64,000 bases of DNA from Channallabes apus. Taxonomy: Eukaryota > Chordata > Actinopteri > Siluriformes > Clariidae. Below are positions 10,587 to 23,114 of the stretch, piece after piece (position 1 is the stretch's first letter; each line of letters begins with the position of its first letter). A program made the translations under genes and the position numbers. The stretch spans positions 11,480,065 through 11,544,064 of the forward strand of contig CM060113.1 in assembly GCA_030522415.1 (NCBI GenBank), read 5' to 3'. The notes beneath the pieces are model-generated. The model saw nothing but the letters and a program-made list of their open reading frames with translations. It was not told the origin of the DNA and ran no database searches.

Positions 10587-12420
10587 CACTGTTAAAAATT
10601 GTCCCGTTAAAAAACAGTAAGTAACTGGCAGCACGGTTGCCAGCAAGTTACTGTTAAATTAACAGTGTCTTGCTGTTGTTGAAATTTACAGTTTGTTGCT
10701 GTTTTTGAAAATACAGCATGAAGCTGTTATTTTCTACATTAACAGTAAATTGCTGTCAAAAGAATTAACAGTTAATTAATGTTATTTTTTTTCTGTGTTA
10801 TACTGAGAAATGGACTGCTAATAAAAAAGGTGAAATTATTTTCCTAGATATTTAATTGATTTGCTACAAAACATGTTTTCGTACAATGCACAAACATTAA
10901 AAATGTAACACAATGCAGTGTAACTTCAAAACTTGCTTTATTATACCTTTGAAAAACAAAAGCCACTTTTAATCACAAGATATTACTAAAATTAGTGGCT
11001 GTAGACAGTATTCAAAAATGAACACCTGAAAAAAATTGTGCGCTTAACACACTAAAAGCATGTTTTTGTCATGAGTGAAGAGTATGTGTAAGGTGTGTGT
11101 GTGTGGTATATCAGTGAATGAGTGGGTTCACTTATATATGGCAAGTCCCACTCGAAGTCCATTAGCTTTTTAAGTAGACTGGCAACCCGAGTGTTGACTG
11201 GTTTCTTCTTGTGGGTGACCTTCCTTGTGATAGAACGTTTCCACTCTTGGTGCCTTTTTCAGGGTTTATACCAATGAAGCGCCTGAAAAACAAATGCGTA
11301 CATTCAGAAGTAGTGTGGGTAAAAGTTTACATAACAAGAATGTGAAGAGAAATTAATACATGAATCTAAGCATCTAACCTCTGAACGAATTCCAATGTGC
11401 ATCACAGTGCTTAAAGGGACTACTACTGTACTTACTGGACTACTGCATTGTTGCCCACATAACTGACATGCAAACATGCTGCCAAGTGGCCACAAAAAAA
11501 TGTACCTCAAAAAATCTCAACAACAAAAAATCTCCACTAAAATAAAATGTCCATTAGCCTGCTGTACTACATTAGCACTACAATACGAACCAACAACACT
11601 ACACTTTTGAACAGGAATTATTCTTACTAAGTATTCAATCGTGTGACTTATTCTATCAAACTAACTTTGATCGAAGCAATCCAAAATACAGCCAACATTA
11701 AAGAAACAAAACAGCAACATTAGTACAGAAAAACTCCCCTCAGAATACAGTTATGTACAAATTAGAACAAGCTTACCCAAATTTACAAGCTCTGTTACCG
11801 AAATAAACACCGTGCAGTGGACTGTTGTGTCTAATATACATTTAAGGTATATTAGGCAATAAATGAAAAGATAGCAAGCTAAACATAGCAAACGAGATGA
11901 CGATAAATTCAGCGTGCTATTGAGACATAAATATCACTTTGTTGCTACGGTGTATAAAGGCTTACTTTGCAGATGAGTTTATAGTATATGATGTTTAATT
12001 GAACTCACCTTATAATCGGGAATATTTGAATGGGAAATCCAGCTTCACTCTGAAGCAGTTAGCACGTTGACGTATTTAGAACTGAAATGAACGTATAAAA
12101 TGTTACAATATCAGCTTCCACAATTATTTGCAATTGCAAAGGTGTGTTTTGTTTAAAAAGAGCAAGGAAAATGTGCACTTACCAGTTACTGTAAGTCTCA
12201 GAATAAAGAAGGATGAAAATCCACGTGTGCTCTGCAGTTTCCTGTTCCCGAAATACTGTTAAGTACCGTTTTTTGGCCTTCGTGCAATAAATACGCTAAA
12301 ATCCTGTTAAATTTGGCTACATCATTTCACCAACCGTAAAAAAACAGCAATGCACTGCTTTTGAGCAAAACAGGATTATACTGTTAAATTTTTGCCGTGA
12401 ATTAACAGCAATTTTTAACA

Positions 12421-12423
<3 letters not shown>
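10587..12423. mobile_element. CACTA/EnSpm-like non-autonomous element 1
   Basis: The ends are CACTGTTAAAAATTG and its inverted copy CAATTTTTAACAGTG. Many short subterminal repeats of the type TTAACAGTAA/TTGCTGTTAA lie within the first 220 and last 130 bases. Such subterminal arrays and a CACTG start are typical of CACTA (EnSpm) elements. Both flanks are TA repeats, so a target duplication cannot be defined. I see no transposase. Confidence 0.75.
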
Positions 12424-12478
<55 letters not shown>

Positions 12479-12479
12479 C
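12424..12479. repeat. (TA)n(GA)n microsatellite
   Basis: A TA run of about 17 units passes into GA. It directly abuts the CACTA-like element. Confidence 0.95.
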
Positions 12480-14835
12480 ACTAAACTGGCTCCTTTGAAG
12501 ACTTTTTCTCTAAGACTTCAGATTTTAACTCATGGCCAAATATTTCCTCAACATTGTGCGATTTGTGTTTGCAACAGGAAAATGTTGCTCAGGATATACA
12601 GTGTAATCATATTGTGTATAAAGCATAGGCTACTATAGACTACACCTATACCAGCACACACACACAGACAAAATGCCACAACAAAGCTCATGTCAGAACG
12701 AGCTTTGTAAATACCCCAGCCACCTGCTGAGAGCAATTCTAATTATTTTCCTCTGCTTCAATTTATCAGCATTATGACTTATGACATACCTTGGCTTGGT
12801 GTCACGGAACCTTCACGGACTCTTACTGGGTCCACTACATCATGATTAGAGCATTAGGAGGGAAAGGGAGGGGGGGGGGGGTCGAATAGAACACCTTGTG
12901 ATCAAATGGATAGAGGGTGGCAGTGAGCCAGGGGTGCAATGTTCCTAAACTGTCCTCCCTACGGTCTTATTATTTACCACAGGGGGGGACATGATGACTA
13001 AGCAGCTTTTCTGTGTTGCATTGCTAAGGCAGGGTGCCAAAAATTGGCAACCCAGCACTCGTTCATTGCTTGGTCATTATCGTTGAATGGCTGTTTTTGC
13101 TCCCTGTTTCCTGAGCTTAAAATCATGGTGAGAGCAGAGAAGTGATGTCTCTTCACTCCCTAAGCGTTTTTTTCCCCGACATCAACTGTAGCTTTACACC
13201 AAGACGAAGCTTAGTCAGGAGCCATCTAAAAGTTTCATCAACATTGTTCTTATCTGCTGAAGATCAAACCAGGGTTAAGACCATTTATAATTTAAAGAAG
13301 TTTGATTATAAATAAAAACTACATTTTAAAGGAAGGTTCATGCAAAAATAATAACATGTTAGTCTTCATCCTCTCTGGTTGATAGCTTCTTTATGCTAAG
13401 AGAGAGCTGGGTGGGAAGTGGCACTTAAACAAACTGGGGAGAAAATGCAGGAATGAATAGATGATGTTGATAATGATGATGATTATTAATAATAATAATA
13501 CTACTACTACTACTACTAATAATAATAATAATAACCATCATCATGATAATATATATTTTTATTAATTTTTTAATGGATTTATGTCATGCTTACTTCTAGG
13601 GTTAAATCTGCATTAAGGATATTCTGATCACCTAAAAAATATACATACTGTATAGTGATCCTCTCTTACACCCCTATTCACTATACTGTATGTCGAATAA
13701 CATCACCTTAAACAGTAGCATTAAACACCCTATGCAGAACAAAGCTTATTCACACTTTATACTTATAATGTTTTATGGTATACCATGCATAATTTCTGCA
13801 TAATAGCTTCTCATGACTGTACAGTACTTCTGTTTTGGAGACCCAGGCTGAGCACACCTTGCTAGACTTAAATAGCAATGCTTATATAAACCTCTCCAAT
13901 TCCCAAGCCATAGATAATAAGATTAAACAAAAGGTCAATGGTATGTATGCAAATATCTTTGCTGTATTGTACAGAAGCTTGCTGCACAGAGGCATTTCAA
14001 GTCATCAATTTTTTTCAATCAAGAACACCTTTGCCCTTGCTCGCATTTTATATTTTCATATTTCCAATTAAAGCTAAAGTGATGACTTGCCAGGCCAGAA
14101 TTGAATCATGTTTCGGAAACATAAGTGAGTTTCTCCAACGCAAATGAGTTTTCAGTGCAAAAAAGTCAGCCTTCAAAATATGCGCAAATCTTGCATTAGC
14201 TTATTTGTATATTGATTGAATGCTTTGTGCTTTGCCTTACATTAATTAGTGAGACGAAAAATAATAATAATTCAATAGAAACAAAGGTAAGATGAGGTAC
14301 TGTATAGAATAAATAATTGTTTTAGGAGCACTGCTGTTCAATTCAATTTTAAATAAAAGAGACAGCTTAACAGAAATCCAAATTTATATTTAGGTTTCTA
14401 ATGAGCATCCAAGAGGTGGCAGTGGCAAGGAAAAAAGACAAGACTTGGATGGAATGAAACCCATCTTCATCTGGTATGACCTGATTGTATGACTATTATT
14501 AACAACTGTATGCTATAAAATCAAACAATAATAATGTGTTAAAAGCATAATCATTACTTGTATATTGGTAATAAGTGTCCTGGGAGTATTGTGGCCAGAG
14601 GTTAACAGACCCTCATTATGAGTATAATGTTATGGCAATATTGAGCATAAATAAATTTTTTGAATAGGTCTGTTTCTGAAATAAAATGATTATACATCTG
14701 TAATAAAAGAAAACACCCACAAGTTTTATTTTATGTAGAGCTTTCTGAAATCTGTAAAAAAAAATAATAATAATAATTCTCTATACCACACTCTAAATCA
14801 AGATTAAGATTAAAGTATGTGTCACGTGTGCAATG
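12480..14835. other. No gene seen; AAT/ACT microsatellite at 13484-13535
   Basis: Mostly single-copy-looking sequence with a G run near 12872 and a compound (AAT)n(ACT)n(AAT)n repeat at 13484-13535. No frame with recognisable domains. Confidence 0.45.
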
Positions 14836-14839
14836 CTTT

Positions 14840-15040
14840 TTTAATATACCCCAGTTAGAAAACTGGGGTCAGAGAACACAGTCAATCAGGATACGGCCCA
14901 CCTGGAGCAAATAGGGTTAAAGGAGTGCTCAAGGGATAAATAGTTGTAGCATGACAGTACTGGGGCTTCAACCCCTGACCTTCCAAGCAGTATGCCCGAT
15001 CCTTAACTGTTTGAGCCCCACTGCCTCCAAATAGTTTCTG
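14840..15040 (-). repeat. tRNA-derived SINE, diverged
   Basis: Read on the minus strand it begins with a tRNA-like head (GGGGCTCAAACAGTTAAGGAT followed further on by GGGGTTGAAGCCCC), matching A- and B-box positions. It continues into a body shared with 15745-15900 (gtcaatcaggatac, cctggagcaaat). Several substitutions separate it from that copy. Confidence 0.6.
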
Positions 15041-15109
15041 AGTTTCTTACCCACTTTCACCAGCCCTTCTACATTGTCCTCATAAATAATCATTTACAGT
15101 ATGTTAGTC

Positions 15110-15215
15110 AATCCCACTTCCTTACCCACCAGGAACCCGGCAGCAGCAGGGATTAAACCCTGACTCTTCAAACTGCAACCCAGAGTTTGAACCACCTGAA
15201 CCACCACTGGCCTGA
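15110..15215 (-). repeat. tRNA-like SINE head fragment
   Basis: On the minus strand it reads GGTTCAGGTGGTTCAAACTC, then AGTCAGGGTTTAATCCCTGC, which resemble an A box and a B-box stem. Fragmentary. Confidence 0.4.
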
Positions 15216-15744
15216 TAATGTCAAGTCATGCTTGATGGTGTCAATTTTTAAGCATTAGTTTTCTTGCACTAAAGCCTTTTAGCCCATGGCAATGTCACTT
15301 ATAGATAATTAGATTTAATTATAATAGATATATAATTAGGTAATTATATAGATTTTACTAATTACATAGATAGTGACACTGGTACTGTATTTCAGCAGCT
15401 TTCAGTTCATGGCAAGCCTGTGCCTTACGGGTTCCTGGATTTCTCCTAACCATTTAGGACCATTTAACAGTTTAAGTTTTGACAGTTTTGGTCTTCTTTT
15501 AGACATTGGCCAAGTAGTTACACCTTTCCACAACTTTTATCTAAAGTAATAGTTTGAACTGATTTCATTTGTCTAAAAATGACTCGAAACGACATTCCTG
15601 TTGTATAAATATTTCATGATCTGCGAGAGTATAGTGAATGTATACACGTCATGAATATCACTTTGAGTCATTTTTACAAGATTTAATTATTTGTCATATG
15701 TACCTTATAGCAAAATGCAATGATTACTTTTTTATGTACCTAAG

Positions 15745-15903
15745 TTAGGAAGCTGGAGTTAGAGCACAGGGTCAATCAGGATACAGTGCCCCTGGAGCAA
15801 ATTGGGTTAAGGGCCTTGCTCAAGGGCTCAATAGTTGCAGCCTGGCGGTACTGGAGCTTGAGCTGCCGGCCTTCCGTGCAGTAACACAGAGCCTTAACCA
15901 AAA
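15745..15903 (-). repeat. tRNA-derived SINE
   Basis: Shares the body phrases cagggtcaatcaggatacag, cctggagcaaattgggttaa and gggccttgctcaaggg with the copies at 14840 and 16965. The tRNA-like head on the minus strand is decayed. Confidence 0.6.
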
Positions 15904-15904
15904 A

Positions 15905-16960
15905 ACGCAGCAAATTTAGTACATTTAACAACTTTATGTTAATTGCTTTCCAATAATCACAAATTTAAAAGTTTTTTCTTTAATCCTTCAAAACTACAGC
16001 AATTTGCTAACAATTACAAATATTTATTAAAGAGTGTGTAATACTTTTAACGTTTCTGTAGATGCTTTACATAAACATCTCCAAACAGAATTTTTTTTTA
16101 CAATGTCAGTGAATTATAAGGTCCAAGGACCTTTATATTGTTAACATTTAACATATTTTAAATTTGGTTTTTGTTTGAATTTCAGCCTTAGTTTACACCA
16201 GTCGCCAGCAATAGAAATTAATTCATAAGAGTCCCGTTAGATTTGTGAATTTAATTGCACTAAGCACAGTGACTATTATAATGTTTGTTCCTCTAGCCCT
16301 GATCATTGGACTTATGTTTGTAGGCTGTGGTTTGCTTCTTCATGTATTCATTTCTAATCCACAATTACTTCACAGCTAGGTCTGTAATATATGAGGGGAT
16401 GCCTTGTCTCAATATTTAATAACCTGAGTGCTTTGTTTCTAAACCTTGAATGGTACCTGTATGTTACAGGGAAAGAAAAAAGAAAAAGTTGTGAAGAAGA
16501 CAAGGATGTTGTCATGGGAGCAAAGTTTGAAAGGTAAGGTATTTATTCCCAAGGTTTATTTTATTTATGTATTAATTCTTTATAAGTTGCTCAAGTTGAC
16601 TAAAGTTGATAGACTAGAGGAAGGCTAGTGGCCTTGAAAGGAAGCTATTACATAAATAGGTCTCTCTCTCTCTCTCTCTCTGTTTTTGTATGCCTAAAGT
16701 GATTTAAAATGAAGCACATCTTATCAGCTTATTATGGACTAAAGGTGGTTTGCTCTCAGCGGAGAAAGCAATGACCTATAGTACATGTACTTTCATTATA
16801 GTACTTGAGTACATGGCTCATATAAAATAAAAAGTCCACATTTATTTTTGATCAGTTTAATATAGAGTTTGTATAATCCTTTTAATTATGAAAGACTAAT
16901 TATGAAAATGTGCATCTGCTCCATTACTGCACCTGTACTTTACTTGAGCATTTTACATTT
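15905..16960. other. No gene seen; (TC)n at 16661-16682
   Basis: AT-rich sequence with one short TC microsatellite. No supported coding frame. Confidence 0.45.
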
Positions 16961-16961
16961 A

Positions 16962-17146
16962 GGCATTTGGCAGACACTCTTATCCAGAGCGACTTACATT
17001 TTTATCTCATTACACAACTGAGCAATTGTGGGTTAAGGGCCTTGCTCAAGGGCCCAACAGTGGCAACTTGGTGGTTGTGGGGTTTGAACCTGGGATCTTC
17101 TGAACTGTAGTCCAATGCCTTAACCACTGAGCTACCCCTGGCCCAT
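16962..17146 (-). repeat. tRNA-derived SINE, well preserved
   Basis: On the minus strand the head reads GGTAGCTCAGTGGTTAAGGC, then GATCCCAGGTTCAAACCCC, which are clear A and B boxes. The other end carries the common fish phrase ttggcagacactcttatccagagcgacttac (written here as one phrase split over positions 16976-17005). Confidence 0.7.
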
Positions 17147-17516
17147 TTTCCCTATGTAATACATTTTACTTCTACTCATTACATTTTTTATGAAAAACCT
17201 GTACTTTTACTCTCTATATTTTAAATAAAGACGTGTTACGTTTACACTGATGATCAAACAAATGTGTTTTTTTTTCTAACCTAAATAGAAATGTTTCTAC
17301 TGTCACTCACACCATATCATCATATGAAGCTACAGCATTGGAGGAAGGACAGGAACAAAATTCTACATTCCAAGTTTACAGAAATAACTAGAAGGTCACA
17401 TTGAAATTTTATATAAAGTTTGGCTAGCATAGTAACGTGATTGATGGTTACCTGGATGTAGGGGTAATTACCACTGTTAAAAATAAAACTAAACTAATTT
17501 AACAGATCCCACCCCA
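17147..17516. other. No gene seen
   Basis: AT-rich DNA, no supported feature. Confidence 0.4.
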
Positions 17517-19320
17517 CACTCAAAAAAATGATTCAAGCCCCTCTTAAATATGACATATTTAAATATAGTTGGCTTTGTTTAAATATATCAATTTTTAAAA
17601 TATTAATGTATATTTAATAGCTGTAACACAAAAAAATTTAATAGTTTCACCTATGAGATTCATTAACTTAAAGTAAATTAGTTCGTTTAGGGAACCGCCC
17701 ACTGAGAATGTGCGAGAACACGCTTTACTAATCTTTGTCCACCATTTTGAAAAAGGCATTTTCTCATTAGGGCTGCAACACCTGTGGGGAGGATGATACA
17801 TTTACCTTACTGACTTTAACTTTCATTCCTCGGTAAGTATTTGTGTATTTTACTATTTACCAAAGTATGTTTTATATTAAGCAAGGTGAATTTTGCTTGG
17901 TTATAACGTGATTAAAGCTGGAGTTGGCGGGATTTTTTTTTTTGCTAATAAGGTTAGGTTAGCCTCTCCTGCTGCTGTGCTTAAGTATCTCAGGCAGGCC
18001 AGAGGACCGCTTCTTGTAGGAGTGGGAGTGAGCTGTGGTTACGGTAAACAGGGTTATATTCTGACTCTTCTAACTTTTACAACCGCGAAATCCATGTCGC
18101 AACCGTTGCTACCACAAGTTGAACGGTAGTTTAGGTTATGCTTTGGTATCCGAAAATCACCGTAATACTATCCAGAGGAAAGAGAGAATGTGCACGAGTC
18201 TAGTATGTTGTAACTTTTCTCATGTGTGTGGCTCACCAGCAGCACCTCCACTACGTTTCCCCCTCTCTCCTCATGTGCAGGCAGGACACACTGAGTTTAT
18301 CATACTTTATTCTCCCCTGTTGTTCTGAAGTTGTCCCGAGAGACAAATGCTCACTGTGCCTTAAGCATTTGATGAAACAAGTGTACTATAACGTATTATT
18401 ATTATTATTTTCTTTAAATAAAATTGGCATAGTTTACTTTTTACATGCTTGTTTTATTATAAATACCTTCAGTGCAGCTGTAAAATGATTGCTAATCTAA
18501 TAAAAATATTAGTTTGCCCTTTAAATTGCTGAGTGATCAAATGCAAAGTTGTCAGTCACCTTTTCAGAATTCCAGCAAGTGAACTTGCACCTCTAATGTA
18601 TTTATTTCATCTTTTGCAGTTTGATCAGCATTACAAAGCTTTTGGGGCAGCCTCGTACTGATGGTGAGTAATTGGCACAAGCTGATCTGTATTATGGTCA
18701 TTTGTTTGGTGTGATTTTATGCTTATTGTCTTTGTTCTCCTTTTCAGAATAATACATGTGGCAGTGCAAAGCTCTCCATCTACAAAGAGGGTTTTTTTGT
18801 GCTCAGGGATTCGGAATAGCTGGGAATTCATTTTTCACCAGTTATGAAGCTTTTACATACTATTTCAGTTCACTGCTCTTGAATCACTTTTTTTTAAGGG
18901 GTAAACTTGCAGTCTAAAAGTGAATATATTGTTGTGTAATTTAATTATTGATGCTAAATTGATGGTTACTGTAACATTTAAAACTACAATGTAAGCAGCA
19001 CCTTTTGTTTTACTGGTTATCAATAAAAATACCTCAAATAGATTTTGTCTCATGTCTTAATTGGAAATAAAAATGGAAAACATAACTTAATAACTTCAAT
19101 TCCTATTAATAGTATTAGTTTGAGTTGGACAAACAAATAATTATCACTTTATTTATTGTAATTTTATTGTAGCTGCATTTGATAAAAATTAGTTGGACTA
19201 ACTCAATTAAATTATAGTGCATGGATATATTTCATTTGAGTTGGAGCTACATATATTTATTGGATGGAAATCCTGCCCACAATTTAATTGAGTTCATCCA
19301 ATGGGTTATTTTTTTCAGTG
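17517..19320. mobile_element. CACTA/EnSpm-like non-autonomous element 2
   Basis: The left end is CACTCAAAAAAATGATTCA. The right end is the inverted form finishing ATTTTTTTCAGTG. Subterminal repeats such as gagttggacaaac, agttggactaactcaatt and ttgagttggagct occupy the last 200 bases. The CACT start and subterminal repeats suggest CACTA. No clear 3-bp duplication is visible (CCA versus CAT) and no transposase is seen. Confidence 0.6.
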
Positions 19321-20384
19321 CATTTGGTCTCTGGGCTGTGGATTCTTCTGGCTCCTTTTTCAAGCCTTTCGAAAGAGCGTGCTTGTCAAGGTAAGAATAA
19401 AACTGATCCAGATAACTAGTGTCATGGTGTGCGCCTGTGATGGATGTGCGTCTCAATCGTTATCGCTCCTTGTGCAATCCGTAGGCTCCCTACGTAGGCG
19501 ACCCAGGTCGGGCCGGCTGGCGATAATTAACATTAATGGAGGGTCCAGAAGCACAGCAAAGGTGGCCTCTCCTTATGCAGGTGCGTGAAGGGGTGGGATG
19601 CTAGATCGGTCACGGCTAGTGAATCACATTGGTTACTGAATCTCAGGCTCTCTCAGCACTATAAAAATGTGGTGGGGAGCTTAGATCGAGATCCAGAGTT
19701 AAAAAAATCCAGTGCTGTGTGGTGGACTTTAAATTTAAGAGTGGTTTGAAAGTGGGGTGACCACATGACAATTTGGAGTGTCATGTAACCTAAGAACTGA
19801 GTAGTCATGTGACACTGAGGAGCTTGCAAGAGCTGCAGGCCACATGTGCGCAATCTGCCAGTCTGACTGCCGTCATCATTTAGGTCAGGACTAGTCTCAG
19901 CAATGCTAAAGGCAATAAAATTTAATTATTGATCACACTCATACTGTAAATGGATTTTTTTTTTCTCATAGTACAGGAATATACCAGGAGTCAAATTTTG
20001 AAAGAGTCACAAATTGGTGTAATTTGAAATGCGTAGCAAATATATTTTTGTGATCTATTGAGGAATCTGTCTGTATCTCTTAGGAAAACTGACACTAGCT
20101 GCACCAGACTGATCAAGGAGTTCACACAGAACTGGACCTACCCATCAGCCTTAGGAACCAAGACCACTGGGCAGCTCCAACTAAATTTGAGCATCGCCTT
20201 GAGTTTATCAGAAACTACTTTTTTTGTGCTCAAGCCATCTACAGTGTATGATGTTTATAACCGACCCTGAAGAAGTCTCAGTGTGGTGTTAGTACAACCT
20301 GGTAAACGTAAAACACATCTAATTCCTCTTGCAAGATGGAACCATGTGTTGCACCAGATTGTGAGAGGTGGTATACTGTTCATA
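19321..20384. other. No gene seen
   Basis: More GC-rich around 19430-19580 than its surroundings. A phrase here (gtgatggatgtgcgtctcaat) loosely resembles one near 59785 (gtgatggacgggtgcctcaat), so an old repeat is possible. No recognised frame. Confidence 0.35.
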
Positions 20385-21260
20385 GGATCAAGTTCAAGTA
20401 GGCTTTATTGTCACTTCAAACATATACAGTTAGTACACAGTGAAACGAAACAACATTCCTCCAGGACCAAGGTGCTACATGCAACATAAATTAACAACAT
20501 AAATTAACAGAAAAACTAAACTAGCTAACTAAGAGGCCTAGCAGAGCCAAGACAGATCATCCTAACATAAATTACACCATAAATTAACTAAAACTAACTA
20601 GCTAAGTGAGACTATCTACAGGTTTTACAGACAGCATAAAGTGCACATGCAAATGTGCAAACGAGCAAAAACAAAGTGACAGTGCGACAACCACGACATA
20701 ACAGAACATAAAATATGGTGTTGAGGTAGTGGAGAAACAGTAAACATTCCTTAACACAGCAGCAAGAACTGAGAAATTAGTGCAAAAAGTAATGAATATT
20801 GTGCAAAAGAAATAAACAGTGAAGCATTTACAGATTGGTGTGTACGATAATTTGGTAGTGTAGGTCAATGTGTCTGCGCTTGTGTTGATTAGTCAGTCCA
20901 GTCTCAATGTTTTGAGGTAGTTGAGTTAAGCTGAGTGATAATGTTTGTGTGTGTGAGAGGGGTGTGTCCGATCAGCCACAATACTGGTGGCTTTGCGGAT
21001 GCAACATGTGGTGTAGATGTCTTCAATAAAGGGGAGAGAGACCCCGATGTTCTTCTCTGCTGTCCTCACTACCCGCTGTAGGGTCTTGCGGTCCGATATG
21101 GTACAATTCCCAAACCAGACAGTGATGCAGCTGCTCAGGATGCTCTCGATAGTTCCTCTTTACACGTAGAAGGTGGTCAGGATCGGTGGTGGAAGCTGGG
21201 CCTTCCTCAGTCTTCTCAGAAAGAAGAGATGCTGTTGGGCTTTCTTGTGCACCAGACAAG
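20385..21260 (-). mobile_element. L2-like LINE, 5'-truncated 3' end
   Basis: The minus strand carries the C-terminal end of a non-LTR reverse transcriptase protein (next feature), followed by a long AT-rich 3' UTR. The UTR ends in the phrase aagtaggctttattgtcacttcaaac at the left edge (20398-20423), a common fish LINE tail. The element is 5'-truncated, as expected for LINE retroposition. Confidence 0.65.
20947..21255 (-). pseudogene. LINE ORF2 C-terminal fragment
   Basis: The minus-strand frame reads LVHKKAQQHLFFLRRLRKAQ, a stop after TTFYV, then GTIESILSSCITVWFGNCT, DRKTLQRVVRTAEKNIG and LPFIEDIYTTCCIRKA. This is the characteristic tail downstream of the reverse transcriptase in many fish LINE proteins (Q-R-L-x-F-L-R-R-L, C-I-T-V-W-F-G-N, L-Q-R-V-V-x-T-A-E-K-I-I-G). 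Only this C-terminal piece is present and it contains a stop. Which LINE clade it belongs to (L2 or Rex-like) I cannot decide without a search. Confidence 0.75.
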
Positions 21261-21261
21261 G

Positions 21262-21585
21262 GCACCAGAGGGGGATTGGTAGAGGCATTAAATTGGAGGA
21301 AAATCATAATAGGGAAGGGAAATGGGATGAAAGGCAGTATATAGGTTTGTAGAGTCAGTGGGGAGACAATACACCCCCCTATTCTGAGGACTGGGGTTGG
21401 AAAACAAGATATGAAAAGACAACAATGTAGAAGACAGGAAGAGCAAGAAATAATAGACTGTAGATTAACTTGTCCCCAACCTTGCCATGAACTTATTCTT
21501 GGTCAGCTGGTTTGCCATGGAATGTGATGCTAGTTGGTGGCAAGAAACCCTTGCCGTTGCTTAGTGCCTGACCTTAATAAAGCTC
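21262..21585. other. No gene seen
   Basis: No supported coding frame or named repeat. Confidence 0.4.
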
Positions 21586-21589
21586 CTAT

Positions 21590-21780
21590 GGCAAAATGGG
21601 CAAACAGTTATGAAGCCTATCCCAGGCCGGGGCACACCCTTGATGGGGTGCCAATCCAGCACAGAGCACAAGCACACTCAATTGCATACTATGAACAATT
21701 TGGAAACACCATTTTGGCTCAGAATCACTTGTCCCTCTATGTGCAAGGCCACAGTGCTAACCACTATGGCACCTGACCAC
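21590..21780. repeat. Diverged copy of the 3150-3495 repeat family
   Basis: Shares gcctatcccaggc, gatggggtgccaatccagc, actatgaacaatttgga and gctaaccact with that family. Confidence 0.5.
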
Positions 21781-21784
21781 TAAT

Positions 21785-22790
21785 GCAAATCCTCTTCCTC
21801 TCATCTTTGAACCACCTCATAAAGAACCACTACTAACTAATTCTTGATTTTGTGGCAAATAAGCATGTCAAAACAGTTTATTGGAGATAAATATTATCTT
21901 CAATTCTGACATGGAAAACAAGCTTCTTGAGTGTCATGTTTGTCCTCCAGTAACGCATGTAGTATATAGGCAAGCATGTGAACAAATATGATCCCGATGT
22001 TGCAGGTTGACTATGCAAATGTTTTGTTTAACTGCAAATATATTTCCACCCTAAATCAACAAGCACTCCTGAAACAAATTCCCACTTCATAAATTGCCCA
22101 TCTTATTCTGGGCTGGTTTATCTGATGGGTTATTGATACCAAGCATTAATTCTGCATGATAATCTATGGCATTTAAACTACGCAGTAACTAATCTCTCTG
22201 GCTGCAGGCACCAGGTGTCACTCTGGCAGTTACAGTTGCACCTTAAAAGACAAACACAAACAATGACATTTACATGTTGCAAATGGGAATAGCCAGAATC
22301 ACTAAAATAACAAATTTCTCATTTAAAGCAACAGCTTGAGTCTTCATTCTTTTTTTAGTTCAATCTAATACTATGTACGTGTTAAATGTGTTTTCTGTCA
22401 AAGTCCCCCTCAGTGATGCCATGCTCCACTACACTCCTAAACACCTGTTCCAGCAGAGCTCACAGAAGCCATGGGAGTAGGTTGCTGTTTCACAAATGTT
22501 TTAACAAAGAACAACTTAGAGCTAGTACACTTAAATACCATGATTTATGGCTCAGTCGTTATGCAGACAATTTTTATTAATATTCTAGAAAAAAACTTTT
22601 GGTAAGCATTATAACCCAATTTGCTTAGTTGTAACCATGAAAACATCTCAGCATTTGGGATAGTTTTACTGCTCCAACATCAGTTTCTTTTTCTTAGCTA
22701 ACAGTAATGGTACCTGGTGTGGTCTTGTGATGCTTCAAATTTGTGCTTTTAGAGATGCTTGTCAGCATGCCTCAGTTGTTATTTGAGCTA
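21785..22790. other. No gene seen
   Basis: AT-rich, no recognisable frame or repeat. Confidence 0.4.
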
Positions 22791-22794
22791 CTGT

Positions 22795-23110
22795 TTCCTT
22801 TCTAGTTGCTCGAACCAGTCTGGCCATTCACCTCCGACCTATGGCATCAACAAGGAGATTTTGCCCAGAATACTGCTGCTCACTGAGTAGTTTCTTGTTT
22901 TCAGACAATTCTCTGTAAACATTATCGTTGCGCATAAAAATCCTAGTAGGTCTGCAGTTTTAGAAATACTTAGACTGCCTGCCATACAAAGTCACTTAAA
23001 TCATCATTCCTCCCCATTCTGATGGTTGCTTTGAACCATTAAGTTGCTTCAATGTCACTGGCTAATTAGATATTTAAGTTATTAGGCAGTTAAATAGGGG
23101 TACGTAATGA
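22795..23110. repeat. Interspersed repeat, family unnamed
   Basis: Phrases ccagtctggccattcacctc, ttctctgtaaacattatcgt, aaaaatcctagtaggtctgc and tccccattctgatggttgc belong to a repeat I recognise as common in fish DNA. Fragments also occur at 41380-41455 (catctggcatcaacaatcat) and, inverted, at 57672-57725. Confidence 0.5.
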
Positions 23111-23114
23111 AGTG